Source: Phytohabitans rumicis (GTDB lineage Bacteria > Actinomycetota > Actinomycetes > Mycobacteriales > Micromonosporaceae). From it: a stretch of DNA of 64,000 nucleotides. Of the stretch, positions 8,977-16,157 are shown one piece after another. Position 1 is the stretch's first letter. Every line of letters begins with the position of its first letter. Under the pieces are notes generated by a model. It had not been told where the DNA came from and ran no database searches. It saw only the letters and a list, made by a program, of their open reading frames with translations. The stretch covers positions 7,643,001-7,707,000 of the forward strand of contig NZ_BLPG01000001.1 of assembly GCF_011764445.1 (NCBI RefSeq), given 5' to 3'. Position numbers and translations under genes: made by a program.

Positions 8977-9911
8977 GGGTCGAGGTCCTTTCCACCAGTA
9001 CGCCCGGAGCACCACTCCAGCACCGATCGTCCACTGTGGAACTTGTTTTCGGCCTGGTCGAACGCGATGCTCGCCGGCCCGTCGAGCACCTCGGCGGTGA
9101 CCTCCTCGCCGCGGTGGGCCGGCAGGTCGTGCATGAACACCGCGGCCGGACACCGGTCCATCACCGCCTGGTTGACCTGGAACGGGGCGAACCTGACCCG
9201 CCAGTCGGCGGTGGGTTTCGTCGTACCGGTGGTCTGCCAGCGCGTGGTGTAGACGACGTCGACCTCCGGCAGGTCGTCCATGTCATGGCGCTGCTCGATC
9301 CGGGCGTCGCTGGCCTTGGCGAGCAGCTCGGCGCGTTCGACGAAGGACGGCGCCACGCCGTAGCCCGGCGGTGTGCGCAGGTGCAGCTCGGTGCCGGGAA
9401 AGCGGGTGAGTCCCAGACACAGCGCGCTCGCGGTGTTGTTTCCCTCGCCGACGTAGAGCACGCGCAGGCCGTCCACCGCGCCGAAGTGCCGGCTCATCGT
9501 GGTGAGGTCGGCGAGCGCCTGGGTCGGGTGCTCGGCCGCGCTCATCGCGTTGACGACACCCATCCGGCTGGAGGTGGCGTACTCGCGCACTTCCTCGCCG
9601 TTCGCGCTGCGTACCACGAGGACGTCCACCATGCGCGACAGCACGGCCGCGGTGTCCCCGGTGGTCTCGCCGGTGTTCAGCTGGAGGTCGTCCGGTCCGT
9701 ACGTGATCAGTCGCGCCCCGAGGCGGAGCGCGCCGGCGGAGAACGCGGTCCGGGTGCGCGTGGAGGTGTTGCGGAACAGCAGTGCCACGATGTCGTCGCG
9801 CAGCGGCTCGGCGTGTCCGCCGGAGGCGTACCAGGCACCACGCCGCACGATCCAGGACAGGTCGTCGTCATCCAGGTCGTCGAGGGAGATGAGGTGGCGG
9901 CGGTTCGGCAT
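8961..9911 (-). CDS. ornithine/aspartate carbamoyltransferase-like enzyme
   Basis: 316 aa. The carbamoyl-phosphate site STRTR is at residues 50-54 and HPTQALAD at 128-135. The ornithine-loop motif HCLP of true OTCases is HDLP here (261-264), followed by the usual RGEEVT, so the amine acceptor is probably not ornithine. It follows the diaminobutyrate aminotransferase by 15 nt. Carbamoylation of 2,4-diaminobutyrate is established in padanamide biosynthesis, and this gene pair suggests the same step. It most likely feeds the free-standing A/PCP pair in the same operon. No other arginine or pyrimidine genes are nearby, which argues against a primary-metabolism role. The ATG at 9911 gives a normal family length. 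Confidence 0.82.
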   Translation of the reverse strand: MPNRRHLISLDDLDDDDLSWIVRRGAWYASGGHAEPLRDDIVALLFRNTSTRTRTAFSAGALRLGARLITYGPDDLQLNTGETTGDTAAVLSRMVDVLVVRSANGEEVREYATSSRMGVVNAMSAAEHPTQALADLTTMSRHFGAVDGLRVLYVGEGNNTASALCLGLTRFPGTELHLRTPPGYGVAPSFVERAELLAKASDARIEQRHDMDDLPEVDVVYTTRWQTTGTTKPTADWRVRFAPFQVNQAVMDRCPAAVFMHDLPAHRGEEVTAEVLDGPASIAFDQAENKFHSGRSVLEWCSGRTGGKDLDPCLTR

Positions 9912-9926
9912 GTGGGGCCTCCTCGG

Positions 9927-11231
9927 CTACCGGGTGCCAGCCAGGTCGGCCCGCAGCAGCGCGTCCCGCAGGACGCTCAGGCCGCGGTCGAGCCGGGCGA
10001 GGTCGATGGTCAGCGGGGGCAGGATCTTGATGACCTCGTCGTGGCGTCCGCACAGTTCCACCACCACGCCGTTGTTGAAGGCGTAGCGCTGCACCTGCTC
10101 GGCGCGTTCGCCGCCGCCGGCCGCGGCGAGGTCGATGCCGAGGGCCATCCCCTTGCCCCGGACGGCGATGGCGGGGTGCTCGGCGGCGAGGTCCCGGCCG
10201 AACTGGGCCAGGCGGTTCGCGGCGGTGGCCAGGCCGGTCTGGAACCCCTCCTGCCGCCACAGGTCGCAGGCGGCCGTGGCGGCGACGAACGCCAGCTGGT
10301 TGCCGCGGAACGTGCCAGTGTGCTCGCCGGGCTGCCACACGTCGAGGCCGTGGCGGAAGAGCACCAGCGACATCGGCAGGCCGTAGCCGCCGATCGCCTT
10401 GGAGACGGTGACCAGGTCGGGCACGATCCCGGCGTGCTCGAAACAGAAGAACCGCCCGGTCCGCCCGCAGCCGGCCTGGATCTCGTCCAGGATGAGCAGG
10501 ATGCCGTACCGCTCGGTGATGGCCCGCAGCCGGCGTAGCCAGTCGGGCGAGGCGGGGTAGACCCCGCCTTCCATCTGCAGCGGCTCGACGATGACCGCGG
10601 CCGGCACGTCGACACCGGACGACGGGTCGGCCAGCAACCGCTCCATCAGCGAGATCGAGTCGAACGTCCCCTGTGGACCGTCCTCATAGGGCAGGAACGT
10701 GACGTCCTGCCCGCTGATCCCGCCGGCGCGACGGGCGCTGCGGCTGCCGGTGACGGCGAGCGAGCCGCGGGACATTCCGTGGTACGCGCCGGTGAACGCG
10801 AAGAGCCCGGTCCGGCCGGTCGCCTTGCGGGCCAGCTTGAGCGCCGCCTCCACGGCGTCGGTGCCGGTCGGGCCGCAGAACTGGACCTTGTAGCTCAGTC
10901 CGCGCGGGCGCAGGACGGTGTCCGCGAACGCGGTCAGGAACTCGCGCTTGGCCTGTGTGTACATGTCCAAGCCGTGCATCAGGCCGTCGTCGTCGAGGTA
11001 GTCGGTCAGCCGGCGCTTGATGAAGTCGTTGTTGTGGCCGAAGTTCAGTGTGCCGGCGCCGCAGAAGAAGTCGATGAATACCCGCGCGTCCTCCGTGTAC
11101 AGCTCGGCGCCCTTGGCCCGGTGGAAGACCGCGGGAAACTTCCGGCAGTACGTGCGGACGTTGGACTCCAGCTCCTCGAAGACCGAGAAGTCGTCGATCA
11201 GCGGTTCGGCCGCGGCCAGTGTGCTCGTCAT
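9927..11231 (-). CDS. diaminobutyrate--2-oxoglutarate aminotransferase (EctB/Dat-like)
   Basis: 434 aa class III PLP aminotransferase. The family features seen are FFCGAGTLNFGHNN (56-69), the cofactor-binding GPTGTDAVEAALKLAR (120-135), DEIQAG (249-254) and the Schiff-base Lys278 in TVSKAIGGYG. The N-terminal sequence and length match EctB-type enzymes, which make L-2,4-diaminobutyrate from aspartate semialdehyde and glutamate. No ectA or ectC is present, so ectoine synthesis is not indicated. ATG 11231 is supported by AGGAGA 4-5 nt upstream. It is the first gene of the six-gene leftward operon. Upstream is a promoter-region motif shared with the 17.2-kb intergenic region. Confidence 0.86.
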   Translation of the reverse strand: MTSTLAAAEPLIDDFSVFEELESNVRTYCRKFPAVFHRAKGAELYTEDARVFIDFFCGAGTLNFGHNNDFIKRRLTDYLDDDGLMHGLDMYTQAKREFLTAFADTVLRPRGLSYKVQFCGPTGTDAVEAALKLARKATGRTGLFAFTGAYHGMSRGSLAVTGSRSARRAGGISGQDVTFLPYEDGPQGTFDSISLMERLLADPSSGVDVPAAVIVEPLQMEGGVYPASPDWLRRLRAITERYGILLILDEIQAGCGRTGRFFCFEHAGIVPDLVTVSKAIGGYGLPMSLVLFRHGLDVWQPGEHTGTFRGNQLAFVAATAACDLWRQEGFQTGLATAANRLAQFGRDLAAEHPAIAVRGKGMALGIDLAAAGGGERAEQVQRYAFNNGVVVELCGRHDEVIKILPPLTIDLARLDRGLSVLRDALLRADLAGTR

Positions 11232-11292
11232 CGGTCTCCTCGTATCCCAACGGGGTCCACTATGGACTCGGGGCTTGTTCCCCCAGCATCGT

Positions 11293-11338
11293 CCGGCGGC
11301 CGGGCCGGTGGCAGAGAAGCGCCGGTAGGTGCCGGTGC
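11293..11338 (-). promoter_or_regulatory. shared upstream element of the leftward operon (copy 1)
   Basis: CGGCGGCCGGG, then the exact 13-mer AGAGAAGCGCCGG (11313-11325), then AGGTG and TGCCGGT. The same blocks in the same order and spacing occur at 17223-17272. The 13-mer lies 82 bp upstream of the aminotransferase start. It may be a promoter or a binding site for one of the cluster regulators. Confidence 0.5.
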
Positions 11339-11359
11339 CGGTTCTTCCCGGTGCCGACC

Positions 11360-11965
11360 TCAGAGCAGTCCGGCGCGCAGCGCGTACGCGACCGCGTGGG
11401 CCCGGTTGCGGAGCCGGAACCGGTGCGTGATGTCGTGCACGACACTGGTCACCGTCCGGGTCGAGTAGCACAGTGCCCGCGCGATCTCGTCGGTTTCCCG
11501 ACCCTCGGCCACCATGGCCAGCACCGCCCGTTCCCGCTCGCTCAGGCCACCCTCCGGTGGGTCCGATCGGCCCGGACCGTCCACATCGAGCAGCCGGTCG
11601 AGCATCTCCGGTGACACGGTGCAGTCACCGGTCGCGGCCGCCAGGACGGCCCGGGTGAGCCGGTCGCCGTTGGCCTCGCGGCGCCAGAGCAGCCCGCGCG
11701 CGCCGGACGCGATCGTCTGCAGCGCCTGCGCCGGCGCCATGTTCGTGGCCAGGACGACGATCGCCGGGCGGTGGTTGCTGGCGCGCGTGGTCCGGACGAT
11801 GTCGAGGATCACGTCGTCGACATCGTCTCCGATGACCACCGTGACCGACGCCGGTTCGTCGCGGGTCACCACGGCGACGTCGGGGGAGCCGCTCAGTGCC
11901 GCGATGGTCCCGGACTCCAATACCGGATCCGGTGCTATCACGTTGACCGTGACCGGGCCGCCCAT
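11360..11965 (-). CDS. LuxR-family regulator with degenerate receiver (1)
   Basis: 201 aa. The C-terminal 60 residues form a LuxR/NarL helix-turn-helix: LSERERAVLAMVAEGRETDE, then IARALCYSTRTVTSVVHDI. The N-terminal 120 residues have the size of a response-regulator receiver, but no clear acidic pocket or phosphoryl Asp can be placed, so it may be phosphorylation-independent. The ATG at 11965 is preferred over a TTG two codons earlier because AAGGA is 8 nt upstream. Its 28-nt spacing from the next LuxR gene suggests a shared transcript. It lies between the two - strand biosynthetic operons and is probably a cluster-specific activator. Confidence 0.75.
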   Translation of the reverse strand: MGGPVTVNVIAPDPVLESGTIAALSGSPDVAVVTRDEPASVTVVIGDDVDDVILDIVRTTRASNHRPAIVVLATNMAPAQALQTIASGARGLLWRREANGDRLTRAVLAAATGDCTVSPEMLDRLLDVDGPGRSDPPEGGLSERERAVLAMVAEGRETDEIARALCYSTRTVTSVVHDITHRFRLRNRAHAVAYALRAGLL

Positions 11966-11993
11966 GGCCAAGGTCCTTCCGCCGGCCGGAGGC

Positions 11994-12620
11994 TCATATG
12001 AGCCCGGTCCGGATCCCTTCGGCGACCGCTTGCGCCCGGTTGTTGACCTGTAGCCGGGCCATGAGGTCGTAGATGACGTTCTTCACGGTGTGCTCCGAAC
12101 AGGACAGGGCGCGGGCGATGGCCGCGTTGCCGTGTCCGTCGGCGATCAGGCTGAGCACCTCGGACTGCCGGGCGGTGAGCGGCTCGATCGGCCGCACCGG
12201 CGGCGCGGAGCGGTTGAGCAACCCGATCAGCGCCTGGTACGGCAGCCGCCCGTCACCGTGCCGCGCCGAACGCAGGGCGGTGCGCAAGCGATTCGGCGTC
12301 ACCTCGGTGGACAGGAGCATGACGCGGACACCGTCCTGCAGCGCGCGTCGCACTCCGGTCGGCGAGAACTCGTCCGCCACGACCATGAGGGGATAGTCGC
12401 CCTGCCGGTACGACTCCGGGCAGGTGTCGACGGCCTCGTCGACGTTGCGACCAGCGGCCACCACGACCGTCGGTGGCGGCGCCTTTTCCGGCCGCGGATC
12501 GATCTGCGCACCGGCCCGGTCGAGCAGGGCGGTCAGGCCGGCGCGGGCGCGCGGGTTTCGGGCGGTCAGGCACGCTCGCGGTCGTTCGTCGACGGACCGC
12601 TGCGGGAGAGTTGTTGTCAC
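11994..12620 (-). CDS. LuxR-family regulator with degenerate receiver (2)
   Basis: 208 aa. The C-terminal LuxR HTH is LTARQSEVLSLIADGHGNAA, then IARALSCSEHTVKNVIYDL. The receiver-like half keeps VVADEFS and LLSTEVTP but no obvious phosphorylation site. The frame stays open to 12728, but that extension runs into the terminator of the upstream operon. GTG 12620 gives a length equal to the neighbouring LuxR protein, with a weak GAAAG 7 nt upstream. That GTG lies inside a 19-bp dyad, which could give translational or autogenous control. The start is uncertain; the family call is firm. Confidence 0.72.
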   Translation of the reverse strand: MTTTLPQRSVDERPRACLTARNPRARAGLTALLDRAGAQIDPRPEKAPPPTVVVAAGRNVDEAVDTCPESYRQGDYPLMVVADEFSPTGVRRALQDGVRVMLLSTEVTPNRLRTALRSARHGDGRLPYQALIGLLNRSAPPVRPIEPLTARQSEVLSLIADGHGNAAIARALSCSEHTVKNVIYDLMARLQVNNRAQAVAEGIRTGLI

Positions 12621-12628
12621 ACAACAAC
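12610..12628. promoter_or_regulatory. dyad over the start of the second LuxR gene
   Basis: GTTGTTGT and ACAACAAC are perfect 8-bp arms around CAC. The dyad covers the likely GTG start, so it could be an autoregulatory operator or an mRNA hairpin masking the start. Confidence 0.4.
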
Positions 12629-12727
12629 TTTCGGCGTTGCCGGTGGTCGGTACATCGGGGCGGACTACCCGCATTTCTGTTGGCGGCCTACCCATTCGCA
12701 AGAATCTGGGTACGGCACCTACGAACA

Positions 12728-12755
12728 AAGGCTCCCCGCACGTGCGGGGAGCCTT
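12728..12755 (-). terminator. terminator of the hydroxymalonyl-ACP operon
   Basis: A perfect 28-bp palindrome; each arm reads AAGGCTCCCCGCAC. On the - strand it is followed by TTTGTTC. It starts 17 nt after the stop at 12773, so it is a textbook intrinsic terminator for the leftward operon. Confidence 0.85.
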
Positions 12756-12772
12756 GGCTACGCGGAGGACTG

Positions 12773-13651
12773 TCAGCTGATCGCGGCCGGCCGCGGGTAC
12801 TGGTGGAAACCGCTGCCGGTCTTGCTACCGCACCGGCCGGCGCGCACCAGCTCCAGCAGCGTGCGGCCGGGCCGGAACCGCGGGTCGCCGGTGCACTCGA
12901 GCAGCACCAGGAGGGTGTCGACGACGGTGTCCAGGCCGATCAGGTCGGCGGTACGCAGCGGGCCCATCGCGTGGCCGAGGCAGTCCTGGAAGACCCGGTC
13001 GACGGTCGCGGCGTCGGCGGTGCCCTGACCGACGACCTCGGCGGCCTCGTTCACGGTGAGCATCAGCACGCGGTTGATCACGAAGCCCGGCCCGTCGGCG
13101 ACCACGATGCCGGTCTTGCCGATCGCGGCGAGCAGGTCGAGGGTGCGCTGGAGGGTCTCCGCGCTGGTCCGCGGCGCCCGCACCACCTCGACGGTGTCCT
13201 TGAGCGGCGCGGGGTTCATGAAGTGCGTCCCGATCACCCGGTCCGGCCGGCGGGTGTTGGCGGCGAGCAGGTCGATCGGGATGGCGGACGTGATCGAGGC
13301 GAGCACCGCCCGCGGTGGGCAGACGGCGTCCAGCTCGCCGAAGATCCGTTCCTTCAGCGGGATGCGTTCCGGCGCGCACTCGATCACGTACCCGGCCCGA
13401 TCCAGTCCGGCGACCCGGTCGGTCCAGCTGATCCGCCCGATCACCCGGTCCACCGGCTCACGGACGCGGTGCGGGGCCAGCAGCCGGGCCTGGCGCAGCC
13501 CGGTACGCAGCCGGGCCAGCGCCCCCGCCACGCCGGCCGCCGATCCGGCCGCCGGGTCGACCACGACCACGTCGTACCCGCCGTCGGCCAGGCACTGGGC
13601 GATGCCGAGCCCCATCGTGCCGGCGCCGACCACTCCGACGATCTCGCTCAT
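12773..13651 (-). CDS. 3-hydroxyacyl-CoA/ACP dehydrogenase (FkbK-like)
   Basis: 292 aa. The N-terminal Rossmann motif GAGTMGLGIAQ is at residues 9-19, and the catalytic-His region is GTHFMNPAPL (about 141-150). The C-terminal dimerisation domain carries GPGFVINRV and the closing GSKTGSGFHQY. In the methoxymalonyl-ACP pathway of FK520 and related compounds, FkbK oxidises the glyceryl-ACP hydroxyl. Here it is the last gene of an operon with FkbH-, FkbI- and FkbJ-like genes, which makes that role more likely than fatty-acid oxidation. ATG 13651 has GAGGA about 5 nt upstream and lies 25 nt after the FkbH-like gene. Confidence 0.85.
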   Translation of the reverse strand: MSEIVGVVGAGTMGLGIAQCLADGGYDVVVVDPAAGSAAGVAGALARLRTGLRQARLLAPHRVREPVDRVIGRISWTDRVAGLDRAGYVIECAPERIPLKERIFGELDAVCPPRAVLASITSAIPIDLLAANTRRPDRVIGTHFMNPAPLKDTVEVVRAPRTSAETLQRTLDLLAAIGKTGIVVADGPGFVINRVLMLTVNEAAEVVGQGTADAATVDRVFQDCLGHAMGPLRTADLIGLDTVVDTLLVLLECTGDPRFRPGRTLLELVRAGRCGSKTGSGFHQYPRPAAIS

Positions 13652-13676
13652 GCCGTCCTCGCTTCGCCGCGCTCGC

Positions 13677-14706
13677 TCATGCCGCCGTCACCCGTACCGG
13701 ATGCGCCCGTGCGGCCGGCGGGCGGGCCGGGTCGACCGCGAGCGTCCACCGCCCGCCGGTGTCGTCCTGGACGGCGAAGCCGGCGAACCGCAGGGTGACC
13801 AGCATCTGCCGGTTCACCGCGGTGGGCACGAACTCCGCCACCGGCTGCCGTCCGGTGGCCAGCGCGCTGTGCACGAGATGGTCCAACAGCGCCGCGCCGG
13901 CGCCGCGGGACAGCACCCGGCAGGACATCAGCAGCAGCCGCAGTACCGTCGTTGCCGGCCGCAGCTCGGTGACCGCCAGGCCGACCGTGCCGTAGGAGCC
14001 GAACCGGTCCCGCAGCCGCGCCACCAGCACCTCGTGCCGCGGCGACGCGCACAGCGCGCGCAGCTCCGCCAGGCTGAACGTGGCGCCGGTGGTGTTCAGC
14101 TGGTGGGTGCGTACGGTCAGCTCGTGCGCGCGGACGAGGTCGGCCGGCCCGGCGCGGCGGACCTCCATCACCAGGTCGAGCGAGGCGAGGAAGTCCACGG
14201 GCGGCCCGGTGTGCCCGGCCTCGGCCGCCCGGCGCTGCTCGTCCACCCGGTAGAGGTGGCGGCGCTGACGGGACTCCTCGCTGACGTACCCGGGGCTGAA
14301 CTCGGGCAGCGCCGGCAGTTCGGCGACGGCGCCGGCCGGGTGGCAGCGCACGGCCGGCAGCGCGGCGGCCACCTCGGCGCGTTCCAGCGGGTCGTTGTCG
14401 ACGAACGCGACCGTGTCCAGGCCGATGCCGACGTCGGCGGCCACCTGGGCGACGGCGGCGGACTTGGCGCCCCACCCGACCTCGATCCGGGTGAACATGT
14501 CGAGCCAGGCCGTGCGCGGCCAGGTGGGCGGTGGCCGCGTCGCGCTCACCCCGACTGGCCACGGCGTGCAGGACGCCGCGCCGGTCCAGGGCGTGCAGCG
14601 TGCGTACGGCGGCGGGGAACGGCACCGGGTCGTCGCCTTCCAGCACGACGCCGTCCCACAGCGTGTCGTCCAGGTCCCAGACCAGGCACTTCACCGTGGT
14701 GGTCAC
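13677..14706 (-). CDS. FkbH-like HAD-superfamily glyceryl-ACP synthase, with apparent frameshift
   Basis: About 342 aa after repair. The N-terminal part has the HAD motif KCLVWDLDDTLWDG right after GTG 14706. After residue 65 the frame changes at about 14500-14505, and the rest continues as MFTRIEVGWGAKS, then FVDNDPLERAEV and a C-terminal acetyltransferase-like region with HQLNTTG. Removing one base in the GCTCGAC stretch joins the halves as HGLADMFTRIEVG. FkbH enzymes take 1,3-bisphosphoglycerate and load glyceryl onto a carrier protein, here presumably the ACP at 15878-16156. The start overlaps the acyl-CoA dehydrogenase stop by GTGA. Confidence 0.8.
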
Positions 14707-15881
14707 CGCAGCCCTCCCGGTACTGTCGCGCGGGCCCGCCGGAGCAGGTGGTCGGCGACATGCAGTTCGGCCACCTGGGCGGAGCCCTCGATGATCTCCA
14801 TGACCTTCGCGTCCCGGTAGAACCGGCCGGCCCGGCTGTCCGGGGCGCAGCCGGCCGCACCGAGGACCTGTACGGCGTCGCCGGCGACCGAGGCGGCGGT
14901 GCGCGCCGCCGCGTACTTCGCCGCGACCGTGGCGGCGACCGCGTCGGGGGCGCCGGCGGCCCGCCACCGGGCGGCCCGGGCGGCGAGCTCCCGCGCGGCG
15001 GCGGTGTCCACCGCGGCCCGACCCAGCAGCGCCCGTACGCTCTGGTGCTCGGCGAGCAGGGTGCCGCCCTGCCGGCGGGTGAGCACGTGTTCGGCCATGT
15101 CCCGCAGGCACGCCTCGGCCATACCCACGCAGCCCCAGCCGACCGTGAACCGGCCGTGGTCCAGCGCGGTGGCCGCCACGTGCGACAGGCCGAACCCGGG
15201 CGGGGCGATCCGGTTCGCCGCCGGGACCCGTACACCGTCGAGCCGGACGTGGGCCAGCTGGGCGGCCCGCAGGCCGAGCTGGCCGGCGACCGGCTGCCGG
15301 GTCACACCGGCCCGGTCGGTCTCGACAAGCACGGCGGTGTGCCGGCCGTCCAGCACCCCGAGCACCAGTAGCACGTCGGCGACCTGGCCGAAGGTCACCC
15401 AGCGCTTGACCCCGGTCAGCTCCAGGGCCGGCTGCTGGCCACCGGCGACGGCGCGGATGCGGGTGTCGACGGCGGCCAGATCGCTGCCCGCGCCGTCCTC
15501 GGTGGCGGCGAAGCCGGCCAGCAGCTCACCGCGGGCGAACGCGGGCAGCCAGCGGACCCGCTGCTCGGCCGTGCCCCACCGCAGCACGGCCGCGGCGACC
15601 ATCGCCTGCACGGTGACCAGCGCGCGCAGCGCGCTGCACACGCCGCCGAGCCGGGCGCACACCTCGCCGAGCTGCGCCGGCGTGGCGCCGAGTCCGCCGT
15701 AGCCGACCGGCAGGTCCGGGGCGAGCAGCCCGGCGGCTGCCGCGGTGTGGCGTACCCCGGTGGGCAGCGCGCCGTCCCGGTCCCAGCCGGCCGCCTCGCC
15801 GCGCGCCGCGTTGGCGAGGTCGGCCCCGAGGGCGTCGAGCTCCGCCGGCTCGGCCGGCGGCGGAGCGAGTACGGCGGTCAC
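14703..15881 (-). CDS. acyl-CoA dehydrogenase-like oxidase (FkbI-like)
   Basis: 392 aa with the acyl-CoA dehydrogenase layout: helical N-terminus to about 115, beta domain with GFAATEDGAGSDL and VKRWVTFG, and the C-terminal helical domain ending YRDAKVMEIIEGSAQVAELH. The Glu in EIIEGSAQ is the region of the catalytic base in many family members. In hydroxymalonyl- and methoxymalonyl-ACP pathways this enzyme finishes oxidation of the glyceryl-ACP aldehyde stage with FkbK. Its GTGA overlap with the FkbH-like gene and 4-bp overlap with the ACP place it in that cassette. Substrate assignment rests on context. Confidence 0.85.
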   Translation of the reverse strand: MTAVLAPPPAEPAELDALGADLANAARGEAAGWDRDGALPTGVRHTAAAAGLLAPDLPVGYGGLGATPAQLGEVCARLGGVCSALRALVTVQAMVAAAVLRWGTAEQRVRWLPAFARGELLAGFAATEDGAGSDLAAVDTRIRAVAGGQQPALELTGVKRWVTFGQVADVLLVLGVLDGRHTAVLVETDRAGVTRQPVAGQLGLRAAQLAHVRLDGVRVPAANRIAPPGFGLSHVAATALDHGRFTVGWGCVGMAEACLRDMAEHVLTRRQGGTLLAEHQSVRALLGRAAVDTAAARELAARAARWRAAGAPDAVAATVAAKYAAARTAASVAGDAVQVLGAAGCAPDSRAGRFYRDAKVMEIIEGSAQVAELHVADHLLRRARATVPGGLR

Positions 15882-16156
15882 GCCGGGATCCCGGCCCGGC
15901 CGGCGGTCTTGGCCAGCACGAAAGCGGTCAGCCGGGAGATCGTGCGGAAGTGGTCGAGATCGAGGTCGGCCACCTCGACCTCGAGGTCGAAGCGCTGCTC
16001 CACGAACACCACCAGCTCGATCGCGAACAGCGAGTTGAGGCCGAGCGCGAAGTAGTCCTCGTCCGGGCCGACCGGTCCGGCCAGCGCCGGGGCGATGAAG
16101 TCGTGCAGGTCCCGCGCCACCGCGGACCGGTCCAGCGCATCCATCCCCACTCCCAT
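15878..16156 (-). CDS. acyl carrier protein (FkbJ-like)
   Basis: 92 aa. The phosphopantetheine site is FALGLNSLFAIEL, with the Ser of NSL. ATG 16156 follows the KAS III-like stop by one base (TGAGATG). An ATG four codons later has a better-placed GGGAG, so the start is uncertain by 4 residues. The acidic C-terminal half (EVEVADLDLDHF) is typical of stand-alone ACPs. It is the expected carrier of the glyceryl, then hydroxymalonyl unit made by the FkbH-, FkbK- and FkbI-like enzymes. Confidence 0.85.
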   Translation of the reverse strand: MGVGMDALDRSAVARDLHDFIAPALAGPVGPDEDYFALGLNSLFAIELVVFVEQRFDLEVEVADLDLDHFRTISRLTAFVLAKTAGRAGIPA

Positions 16157-16157
16157 C

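Noticed and set aside
8961-9911. Housekeeping argF
   Set aside because: HCLP is HDLP, and no arginine genes are adjacent; the operon is biosynthetic.
9927-11231. Ectoine biosynthesis, from the EctB-like aminotransferase
   Set aside because: No EctA acetyltransferase or EctC synthase nearby; the next gene is a carbamoyltransferase and the operon is NRPS-related.
13677-14706. FkbH-like gene as a pseudogene
   Set aside because: HAD motif, junction and C-terminal domain are all conserved; one base change restores the whole protein in an otherwise intact operon.
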